DNA from: Candidatus Legionella polyplacis
GTDB lineage: Bacteria > Pseudomonadota > Gammaproteobacteria > Legionellales > Legionellaceae
NCBI RefSeq assembly: GCF_037013735.1
Contig: NZ_CP135136.1
Location: forward strand, 62,001-126,000
Length of the DNA: 64,000 nt
Reading direction: 5' to 3'
Made by a program: the position numbers and the translations under genes. Each line of letters opens with the position of its first letter. Position 1 is the stretch's first letter. The notes below the pieces were generated by a model that worked only from the letters and a program-made list of their open reading frames with translations, was not told the origin of the DNA and did not search any database. Shown here one piece after another: positions 20,234 to 27,696 of the stretch.

Positions 20234-20557
20234 TTATATAAAAAAACTTTCTCCACAACCACATTGTTTCTTTTGATTAGGATTTTTAAAAAGAAATTTA
20301 TGATTTAATCCGTCTTGTATGTAATCAATATACAATCCTTTTATATAAAAAAAACTAAAATTATCAATATAAATTTTATAATTTTTTATAAAATCTTGAA
20401 CATAATCTTCATCTTTTGGTGAAAAAACATAATCTATATTATAAGATAATCCTAAACAACCTTTTTTTTTCACTCCTATACGAAATCCTAATACATTAGG
20501 CACTTTTTTTAGAAAATAAACAAAATGTTTTTTAGCAGTATTACTTAACTTAATCAT
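20234..20557 (-). CDS. iscA: Iron-sulfur cluster assembly protein IscA
   Basis: IscA is an A-type carrier in Fe-S assembly. Starting at the ATG at 20555-20557 the protein is 107 residues, exactly the E. coli length; a TTG three codons upstream is less likely. The cluster Cys residues are in KKKGCLGLSY and the C-terminal QCGCGESF. It follows iscS on the same strand after 113 bp; the scaffold gene iscU that normally lies between them is missing, as are hscBA and fdx downstream. The overall sequence is more diverged than ErpA at 2.5 kb. Confidence 0.93.
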   Translation of the reverse strand: MIKLSNTAKKHFVYFLKKVPNVLGFRIGVKKKGCLGLSYNIDYVFSPKDEDYVQDFIKNYKIYIDNFSFFYIKGLYIDYIQDGLNHKFLFKNPNQKKQCGCGESFFI

Positions 20558-20670
20558 TTTATTCAATTAAACCAGTATATGTATTAATATATCAAATATT
20601 AACTATTGTAGCAATAACATTTTATAATTAACAATAAAATTATTATTACTAACACTTAATATAAATAATA

Positions 20671-21831
20671 TTAAATATGATTAAATAATTTATTTATTTG
20701 ATCATAGATAATATCAGAAGCTAATTTAATATCTTTCTCTGTAGTAAACCTTCCAAAAGATATTCTAATCGAATTTGAAGCTAAAATGTCATCAATACCT
20801 AAAGCTCGTAAAACATAAGAAGATTCTTTTGTTTCAGACAAACAAGTTGACATTTTAGATATAGCCAATTGATTTAAAGCAGACAAAAGAATATCTCCAT
20901 CAATATCTCTAAACGAAATATTCAAAATATTATTAACACAATTCTTTTCGTTACTATTTAATTGAATTCCAGGAAGATTTTTAATTTTTTCCCATAATAT
21001 TTTGCGTAAATATAAAAAATATTCTTGTTCTTTTTTTCTTAAAAGTTCACTTAAATAAAAAGCTTCTCCTATACCAACTATCTGATGAGTAGCTAATGTT
21101 CCGGATCTTAATCCATTTTCCTGTTTTCCACCGAATGATTGAGGAACTAAATGAATACGTTTAGGATAATTTCTTACATATAAAACACCAATTCCTTTTG
21201 GTCCATATATTTTATGCCCAGAAAAACTCATTAAATCTAAACTAATCTTATTTAAATTTATTTTTAATTTTCCCATACTTTGGGTTGCATCTACATGAAA
21301 TATAATACCTTTATTATATAAAAAATCACTTATTGAACAAATATCCTGTATAACTCCTATTTCATTATTAACATGCATAATAGAAACTAAAATTGTTTTA
21401 TTAGTTATAGAACTTTTAAGAACATCCAAATCTAATAATCCATTTTGTTGTGGTTTAATATAAGTTACTTTAAATCCTCTTTTTTCTAATTCTTTACAGC
21501 TATTTAATACTGATTTATGTTCAGTTTGTAAAGTAATAATATGATTACCTTTTCTTTTATAAAAATCAACTGATCCTAAAATTGCCAAATTATTTGATTC
21601 TGTTGCTCCTGATGTAAAAATAATCTCACTAGGAAAAGCATTAATTGCATTAGCAATTTTAATTCTAGATTCTTCTATTCCTTCTAAAGCCATTTTTCCA
21701 TATATATGAGTTGTTGATCCTGCATTTCCATATATGCCCGATGGACCTAAATAATATATCATTTTTTCTATAACTCTAGGATCAACAGGAGTTGTTGCCA
21801 TATAATCTAAATAAATAGGTAATTGTTTCAT
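20671..21831 (-). CDS. iscS: Cysteine desulfurase IscS
   Basis: IscS is a PLP enzyme that takes sulfur from cysteine and hands it on for Fe-S clusters and tRNA thiolation (it supplies MnmA). The 386-residue protein (ATG at 21829-21831) has YLDYMATTPVDPRV at the start, SGHKIYGPKG with the PLP Lys near 207, SGTLATHQIVG, and the persulfide Cys near 330 in SKMSTCLSETKESSYVLRALG. The text around this Cys differs from the usual SACTSAS, but the Cys is kept. No iscR precedes it, and iscU does not follow. Confidence 0.96.
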   Translation of the reverse strand: MKQLPIYLDYMATTPVDPRVIEKMIYYLGPSGIYGNAGSTTHIYGKMALEGIEESRIKIANAINAFPSEIIFTSGATESNNLAILGSVDFYKRKGNHIITLQTEHKSVLNSCKELEKRGFKVTYIKPQQNGLLDLDVLKSSITNKTILVSIMHVNNEIGVIQDICSISDFLYNKGIIFHVDATQSMGKLKINLNKISLDLMSFSGHKIYGPKGIGVLYVRNYPKRIHLVPQSFGGKQENGLRSGTLATHQIVGIGEAFYLSELLRKKEQEYFLYLRKILWEKIKNLPGIQLNSNEKNCVNNILNISFRDIDGDILLSALNQLAISKMSTCLSETKESSYVLRALGIDDILASNSIRISFGRFTTEKDIKLASDIIYDQINKLFNHI

Positions 21832-22056
21832 CACTTCATAAAATTTGTTAGCTATTAAAAATAATATAACTATTATTAAATATTTTATTATTTTATAATA
21901 ATTGTTTTAATCTAAATTAAATATATTTAATTATTTATTTGTTCACTAATAAAAAAATATTTTATTTAAATTAACATTATAATAATATTAACTATCTATA
22001 TTAATAAAACACAAAAAATTTTTATAAAATTCTAATAAAAATAAAAATATAATTTT

Positions 22057-22869
22057 ATGATACAGAATTCTCTATTAAACATTGCTACAAAAATTATATG
22101 TATAGCAGGTAATATTTTAACAAAAAATTTAATAACTTTAAGAAATATTAAAATAAATACAAAAAAAAAAGAATATTATGAACTTATTATCAATAAGATA
22201 AAACAATTCATAATTTTAAATATTAATAAAAAATATCCAAAACATAAAATTCTAATTAATAATTATAACTATATTAACGAATCATCAATATGGATTATTG
22301 ATTTAATAGATGGAATAAATAACTATATAAAAGGCTTTCCTTTTTACTGTATTTCTATTGCTTATCAAAAAAATAATAAAATAAAACATGCAATTATATA
22401 TAATCCGGCCCAAAAAGAATATTTTATAACTAATAAAGGAAATGGGTCACAATTAAATAATTATCGAATTCGAGTTTCTCAGACTTATAATCTTAATTCC
22501 GCATTAATAGGAATAGAATTTTCTTCTAAAAATATATCTTTAAAAAATCAATATTTATTTAGTTTAAATACTTTATTAAAACAAAATGCAAATATCAGAA
22601 AAATAGGTTCAATTGCATTAACTTTAGCTTATGTAGCATGTGGAAAACTTGATGGAACATTAATATTCAATGATAATATAAAAAATATAATCTCTGGATC
22701 TCTATTAATTAAAGAATCAGGAGGACTCATTATTAATATAAAAAAAACAAAATCTATAAAAATAAATTATTTCACAAATGAATGCTATATTATAGCAGGA
22801 AATCCAAAAATTTTTAAAATATTACTTCAAATAACAGAATCTTTCTCTCAATCAAAAAATGTATTTTAA
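22057..22869 (+). CDS. suhB: SuhB-like inositol monophosphatase-family protein with degraded active site
   Basis: The 270-residue protein aligns with SuhB over its whole length: WIIDLIDGINNYIKGFPF, EYFITNKGNGSQLNNYRIR, IRKIGSIALTLAYVACGKLDG, LLIKESGG and a C-terminal AGNP. The phosphatase site is damaged. The Glu-Glu of TEESG is Asn-Asn (68-69), DPLDGTTN reads DLIDGINN, the VTNVD block is gone, and the metal-ligand Asp of PWDFAAG is Asn at 210. Only the two Asp residues at 82 and 85 remain. E. coli SuhB also serves in ribosomal RNA antitermination independently of catalysis, so that role is my inference. It converges with sppA. Confidence 0.82.
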   Translation: MIQNSLLNIATKIICIAGNILTKNLITLRNIKINTKKKEYYELIINKIKQFIILNINKKYPKHKILINNYNYINESSIWIIDLIDGINNYIKGFPFYCISIAYQKNNKIKHAIIYNPAQKEYFITNKGNGSQLNNYRIRVSQTYNLNSALIGIEFSSKNISLKNQYLFSLNTLLKQNANIRKIGSIALTLAYVACGKLDGTLIFNDNIKNIISGSLLIKESGGLIINIKKTKSIKINYFTNECYIIAGNPKIFKILLQITESFSQSKNVF

Positions 22870-22900
22870 TTTACAAATTAAAATAAATAATAGTTAATTA

Positions 22901-23854
22901 TTAATATCTAATTTCATTATTAAACTTAAAAATCATAGATAATTGATTTATAACAGACATAATCATAATCTTAAAAAACTTTTCAATAATATTATATTTG
23001 TAACTATAATTTATTACTTTATTAATTTTAAATACATCAAAAGCAACTTGATCACTGCTAGCAAATCCATCTATTAATCCTATTATTTTTGCATCAATAC
23101 CGGTCCAAAAAATCCCAGAAAATATATTTTTATATTTACTAATTTTTAATCGATTTCCTCTTCCTTTAACTACTTGTTTTATAAATCGTTTATGAATATC
23201 TAATAATATTTTATGTAATATTTTTAATTGATGAGACTTAATTGGTAAAAAAGAGTCTAAAAAATTTTTATTTTCTCCTGAAGTATATATTCTTCTAGAA
23301 ATACCTAATTTTTTTATAGCTTCCACAAAACCAAAACTGTTATATAATACACCAATTGATCCAATAATACTTGATGGATTTGCATAAATGTATTCAGTTC
23401 CAGAAGCTATATAATAAGCTGCAGATGTACATATATCGACACACACAGAATATATTTTAATTTTTGGAAAATGTTTTCTATAATATTGAACTATGTTATA
23501 TATATAATCAGCTTGAACGGGACTACCTCCAGGACTATTGATACGTAATACAATAGCTTTTAATCCTTTACTTTTATATGCTAAATTCATTGATTGAGAA
23601 AAATTTTCTGCATTTGCATAATATGAACTTAAAATAGGACCATTAATATCAATTAAACCAACATGCTCAATATTATAATTATCATTTCCTATATTTAAAA
23701 ATTGAAACATTACAAAAAATACAAATAACACTAAAAAAATTCTTTTGATCCATATCCAAATATACTCATATTTCTGATATAATAAAAAATTATTATATTT
23801 GTTAGTAAATGAATTTTGTTTTTTAATACCTTTATTGGGCATGAAATCATTCAT
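22901..23854 (-). CDS. sppA: Signal peptide peptidase SppA-type protease (short form)
   Basis: This is a membrane-bound Ser/Lys protease of the ClpP/crotonase fold that digests cleaved signal peptides. The 317-residue protein has one N-terminal membrane segment (about residues 34-52), the strand LRINSPGGSPVQAD, the nucleophile region CTSAAYYIASGTEYIYA followed by GSIGVLYNSFG, and a candidate general-base Lys in YTSGENKNFLDSF. It is the short bacterial form with a single protease domain, not the two-domain 618-residue E. coli protein. It converges with suhB. Confidence 0.88.
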   Translation of the reverse strand: MNDFMPNKGIKKQNSFTNKYNNFLLYQKYEYIWIWIKRIFLVLFVFFVMFQFLNIGNDNYNIEHVGLIDINGPILSSYYANAENFSQSMNLAYKSKGLKAIVLRINSPGGSPVQADYIYNIVQYYRKHFPKIKIYSVCVDICTSAAYYIASGTEYIYANPSSIIGSIGVLYNSFGFVEAIKKLGISRRIYTSGENKNFLDSFLPIKSHQLKILHKILLDIHKRFIKQVVKGRGNRLKISKYKNIFSGIFWTGIDAKIIGLIDGFASSDQVAFDVFKINKVINYSYKYNIIEKFFKIMIMSVINQLSMIFKFNNEIRY

Positions 23855-24041
23855 ACTATTTTAAATAGTTATATTAAAGAACATTTAATTTAAAGAAAAT
23901 ATAAAGTACTAAATCTTTATACGTTATTTAATATAGTAATATTACTATAAATTTATATTATTTCAAATAATATTAAAAATTAATTAAAATTAATAAAAAA
24001 ATCCTATTAAAATTCATATATATATTAATCCTATAATATAG

Positions 24042-24132
24042 GGAGAGATGGCCGAGAGGATTAAGGCGTTCCCCTGCTAAGGGAATATGAAAAAAATAAG
24101 TTTCATCGAGGGTTCGAATCCCTCTCTCTCCG
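24042..24132 (+). tRNA. tRNA-Ser (anticodon GCU)
   Basis: It is a 91-nt class II tRNA: acceptor GGAGAGA/TCTCTCC, discriminator G, anticodon stem TTCCC/GGGAA around CTGCTAA (anticodon GCT), a long variable arm, and T-arm GAGGG/CCCTC. CCA is not encoded. A TATAAT at 24032-24037 lies only four bases upstream, so if it is the -10 box the leader would be nearly absent. Confidence 0.97.
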
Positions 24133-24150
24133 AAAATAAACAGAATCTAT

Positions 24151-24225
24151 GTGCCCATAGCTCAGTTTGGATAGAGCACTTGGCTACGAACCAAGAGGAC
24201 GGGAGTTCAAATCTCTCTGGGCATG
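24151..24225 (+). tRNA. tRNA-Arg (anticodon ACG)
   Basis: It is a 75-nt tRNA: acceptor GTGCCCA/TGGGCAT (first pair G-T), discriminator G, D-arm GCTC/GAGC, anticodon stem CTTGG/CCAAG around CTACGAA (anticodon ACG), and T-arm GGGAG/CTCTC with one G-T. CCA is not encoded. The ACG anticodon needs A34-to-inosine editing by TadA to read CGN codons. It is 18 bp from tRNA-Ser(GCU), probably on one transcript. Confidence 0.97.
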
Positions 24226-24325
24226 AAAAATTAAACTATTAAATTTTATTAAAAACCACTAAAAACATAAAAACAATATTTATATCTTTTTATAAAGAAT
24301 CAAACTAATTTTTATTAGATATTAA

Positions 24326-26266
24326 TCAGGATAATTTTATTAATTTCACATTTTTATCAACATAATTACTTAAAAATTTATTAACTAAATTAATAAAATC
24401 TAAAGGAGTTTCTAGTTTTCCACTTTCAATCAATAAAGCTTGATAATATAACATAAAAACATAATCAGAAAATAACTCATTATCATCAATATAACATAAA
24501 CTTTTTATTAACGAATGATTAGGATTTATCTCAAAAATTGGACTAGATTCAGGAACTTTTTGACCAACTTCTTTTAAAAGTCTTTTCATCTCTAATCCAA
24601 TATCATTGTCATCTGCTACAATACAAACTGGAAAATTTTCCAAACGATTAGTACTTCTAACATCTTTAACATATTTTTCTAAAACATTTTTTATTTTATT
24701 TATCACAACAGTTAAAGATTTTTTCTCTTTATCCTCTGAAATAGAATAAATATTCCTATCAACAATAGAATCAATTTTACCTTTACTAATAGATTGAAAT
24801 TTATTTCCTTTATATTCACCTATATAACTAATCAACCATTCATCAATTTTATCAACAAGTAATAACACCTCTATATTCTTTTTCTTAAATATCTCTAATA
24901 ATGGATTATTTATAGCAGACAGATAATTAGATGCTATAAGATAAAAAATTTTATTCTGATCTTTTTGCATTCTAGATATATAATCAGAAATAGACACTTT
25001 CTTTTTGTCTAAAATACTATTTGTACTAAAAAACCGCAATAACTTTAAAATATTTTCACGATTCTCATAATCTTCAATAGGACCTTCCTTTAAAAATAAA
25101 CCAAAAGAATCCCAAAATTCTTCATAAATATCTGGAGATTTAATACTAATTTTTTCTAATGCAGATAAAATACGTTTTGTACAATAAGATTTTATAGAAC
25201 TAACTTGTTTATTATCTTGTAACATTTCTCTAGAAATGTTTAAGGGTAATCCAAAAGTATCAACTATTCCTTTGACAAAACGTAAATAACGAGGAATAAA
25301 CTGACTAGCATTGTCCATAATGAATACACGTTTTACATATAGTTTTAAACCATATTTATGATCTTTTTGATGAATATCAAAAGGGACATACTTCGGTATA
25401 TAAATTAGAACAATATAATCTTTTTTTCCTTCTATTTTGCTATGAATCCACAGGAAAGGATCCTTTGAATCATTAAAAGAATTTTTATAAAATTTTTTAT
25501 ATTCATCATTACTAATCTGGTATTTTGATAAAGTCCATAATGCATTACTTTGATTTATTATTTCATACCTAATATTATTTTCTTCATTTAAAGAATGATT
25601 ATTATTATTTTTCTCATATTTTCTCATCATAATTGGCCAACATATATGATTAGAATATTTGTTAATTATACTTCTAACACTCCAATCATTTAAATACTCA
25701 TTACTATTGTCCTTTAAATAAAGAATTACCTTAGTTCCTCTACGTTTTATATTTTTTTTACTAATAGTAAATTCTCCGTAACCATCAGATTCCCAAACAA
25801 TACCATTATCACTTGACAAACCAGCTTTTCTACTTTCTACTATTACTTTTTTAGAAACAATAAACGCTGAATAAAACCCAACTCCAAACTGACCAATAAG
25901 ATCTATATTTTTTTCTTTATTATCAAGTAATTTATCTACAAATTCTTTTGTACCAGACTTTGCTATCATACCTAAATTTTCTATTGCTTCATTCCAATTC
26001 AATCCTATTCCATTATCACTTATAATAATAGTTTTATTTAAATCAAAATCAACTTTTATCCTTAATTCACTATCATTTTCATAAAGTGATGGATTTGATA
26101 TAGCCAAAAAACGTAACTTATCTAAAGCATCTGAAGCATTAGAAATTAACTCTCTTAAAAAAATGTCTTTTTTAGAATATAAAGAATCTATTACTAATCG
26201 TAAAACACGTTTTATATCAGCATGAAAACCTAATGTTTTTTTGTTACTATTGTTATCCGAATTCAT
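24326..26266 (-). CDS. htpG: Hsp90-family chaperone HtpG
   Basis: HtpG is the bacterial Hsp90, an ATP-driven dimeric chaperone. The 646-residue protein has the N-terminal GHKL ATPase (LRELISNASDALDKLRF, ISDNGIGLNWNEA, IGQFGVGFYSAFIV), the middle domain with FIPRYLRFVKGIVDTFGLPLNISRE, and a complete C-terminal dimerisation domain. It is slightly longer than the E. coli protein (624) because of Lys/Asn-rich loops. A degenerate heat-shock promoter may lie upstream. It is a single gene in a gap between the tRNAs and rubredoxin. Confidence 0.97.
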   Translation of the reverse strand: MNSDNNSNKKTLGFHADIKRVLRLVIDSLYSKKDIFLRELISNASDALDKLRFLAISNPSLYENDSELRIKVDFDLNKTIIISDNGIGLNWNEAIENLGMIAKSGTKEFVDKLLDNKEKNIDLIGQFGVGFYSAFIVSKKVIVESRKAGLSSDNGIVWESDGYGEFTISKKNIKRRGTKVILYLKDNSNEYLNDWSVRSIINKYSNHICWPIMMRKYEKNNNNHSLNEENNIRYEIINQSNALWTLSKYQISNDEYKKFYKNSFNDSKDPFLWIHSKIEGKKDYIVLIYIPKYVPFDIHQKDHKYGLKLYVKRVFIMDNASQFIPRYLRFVKGIVDTFGLPLNISREMLQDNKQVSSIKSYCTKRILSALEKISIKSPDIYEEFWDSFGLFLKEGPIEDYENRENILKLLRFFSTNSILDKKKVSISDYISRMQKDQNKIFYLIASNYLSAINNPLLEIFKKKNIEVLLLVDKIDEWLISYIGEYKGNKFQSISKGKIDSIVDRNIYSISEDKEKKSLTVVINKIKNVLEKYVKDVRSTNRLENFPVCIVADDNDIGLEMKRLLKEVGQKVPESSPIFEINPNHSLIKSLCYIDDNELFSDYVFMLYYQALLIESGKLETPLDFINLVNKFLSNYVDKNVKLIKLS

Positions 26267-26312
26267 ATTAAAAATTTAAACCTCAAAAAAAACTATATAG
26301 ACTATCCTTTAT

Positions 26313-26338
26313 ATATAGATGAAAAAAAAAAAATCAAG
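26313..26338 (-). promoter_or_regulatory. Possible degenerate heat-shock (RpoH) promoter of htpG
   Basis: On the minus strand CTTGAT (26333-26338) is followed after 14 bases, mostly a T run, by CTATATAT. The -35 box and the spacing fit the RpoH consensus CTTGAA-N14-CCCCATNT, but three of the four Cs of the -10 box are lost. The htpG ATG lies about 50 bases downstream. Confidence 0.3.
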
Positions 26339-26491
26339 TTCTTAAATTCAAAATTTTTTTTGATATCTAACATATAGTACTATTATATATAAAAATATTG
26401 AATATTAAACATTTATATGTGATATAATGATTAAATTATTGTAATTATACATTTATTAATAAAGGTATAAAATAATTAAATATAAAATAAT

Positions 26492-26659
26492 ATGAAAAAG
26501 TATAAAAAATATATTTGTGTTATTTGTGGTTTTATTTATGACGAAGAAAAAGGTTTTCCTGAAGAAAATATAAGTCCTGGTACATTATGGGAAGATATTC
26601 CAGAGAATTGGTTATGCCCGGAATGTGGAGTTACCAAAGAAGATTTTGAAAAGATATAA
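26492..26659 (+). CDS. Rubredoxin
   Basis: This 55-residue protein, too short for routine ORF calling, starts at ATG 26492. Both rubredoxin metal knuckles are complete: YICVICGFIYD near the N-terminus and WLCPECGVTKEDFE near the C-terminus, giving four Cys for one Fe, and the SPGTLWEDIPENW segment lies between them. Rubredoxins are one-electron carriers with partners such as alkane hydroxylases, superoxide reductase or rubredoxin reductase; none is visible here. It stands 35 bp before folK on the same strand. Confidence 0.95.
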   Translation: MKKYKKYICVICGFIYDEEKGFPEENISPGTLWEDIPENWLCPECGVTKEDFEKI

Positions 26660-26694
26660 AAATATAAAAAGTATGAACATAATTAAAAAAAAAC

Positions 26695-27126
26695 ATGGAC
26701 AATTTATCCTATATTGGTTTAGGAAGTAATCTAAACTCACCTTATAGACAATTAAAAATTGCTATTGATAATTTAAAAAAAATACCCTTTACTACTATAG
26801 TAAATATATCAAGTTTTTATTTTAACAAAGCTATTGGAAGAAAAATTCAACCTAATTTTTACAATGCAGTTGTAGCATTACAAACCATAATTGGACCTAG
26901 AAAACTATTATTTTATTGTCAAATTATTGAATTAAAACAAAAAAGAAAAAGAAATATAAAATGGCAGAGTAGAACAATTGACATTGATATTTTATTTTTT
27001 AAATCTCTTAAAATTAAAGAAAAAACATTAACCATACCCCATCCAAGAATACATATACGTAGTTTTGTAATAAAACCTCTCTTAGAAATTGCTCCTCACT
27101 TTAAAAACTATTTTTTAAGTAAATAA
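26695..27126 (+). CDS. folK: 6-hydroxymethyl-7,8-dihydropterin pyrophosphokinase
   Basis: FolK transfers pyrophosphate from ATP to the pterin in folate synthesis. The 143-residue protein has YIGLGSNL at the start, SSFYFNKAIG, the catalytic core RTIDIDILFF with two metal-binding Asp, and PHPRIHIRSFVIKPLLEIAP. Length is slightly short but all motifs are there. It follows the rubredoxin gene and converges with lspA 23 bp away. folP and folB are not in the window, so completeness of the pathway is not shown. Confidence 0.95.
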   Translation: MDNLSYIGLGSNLNSPYRQLKIAIDNLKKIPFTTIVNISSFYFNKAIGRKIQPNFYNAVVALQTIIGPRKLLFYCQIIELKQKRKRNIKWQSRTIDIDILFFKSLKIKEKTLTIPHPRIHIRSFVIKPLLEIAPHFKNYFLSK

Positions 27127-27149
27127 AGAATCCTAAAAAATAATAAAAA

Positions 27150-27602
27150 TTAATTCCTATTAATTATAGGTATAATAAAAATTATTATTACACCAATAAC
27201 AATACAAATATCAGCTATATTTAAAACTAAATTATAATTTTTATTATAATTAACATATATATAATCTATAATGTATCCTAATCTTATACGATCGAATAAA
27301 TTACTTAATCCTCCACCTATTATCAAACTTATAGATAAAGAACGGATAACAGAATGTTTTTTTTTAAAAAAAAATAAACATTTCATGAAAAATAATAATA
27401 TTATACTATCTATAAAAATAAAGAACCAACAATTTAAAAAATTTAATATACCAAATATTGTCCCATTATTATAAATAGGAATATTATTTATAATAAAAAA
27501 ATTAAATTGATATATAAAACTAATATAAAAACATATAAAAAATAATTTTATTGATTGATCAATCAAAAAAATAATAAATATTATTAAATAATATCTAAAC
27601 AT
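27150..27602 (-). CDS. lspA: Lipoprotein signal peptidase LspA
   Basis: LspA is an inner-membrane aspartyl protease that cleaves the signal peptide of lipidated prolipoproteins. The 150-residue protein is strongly hydrophobic with four apparent membrane segments, and has NLFDRIRLGYIIDYI and LNIADICIVIG, which hold the two catalytic Asp residues. ileS lies 94 bp upstream on the same strand, in the classical ribF-ileS-lspA order. The gene implies that lipoproteins are still made. Confidence 0.93.
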   Translation of the reverse strand: MFRYYLIIFIIFLIDQSIKLFFICFYISFIYQFNFFIINNIPIYNNGTIFGILNFLNCWFFIFIDSIILLFFMKCLFFFKKKHSVIRSLSISLIIGGGLSNLFDRIRLGYIIDYIYVNYNKNYNLVLNIADICIVIGVIIIFIIPIINRN

Positions 27603-27696
27603 AATTTTTTATTATTAAATATTTATTTTTTTAAAAACTATTTTTTACATAAAAAAAAATTTCTACAAATTTTTTATCAGAAAAATATATTTAATT

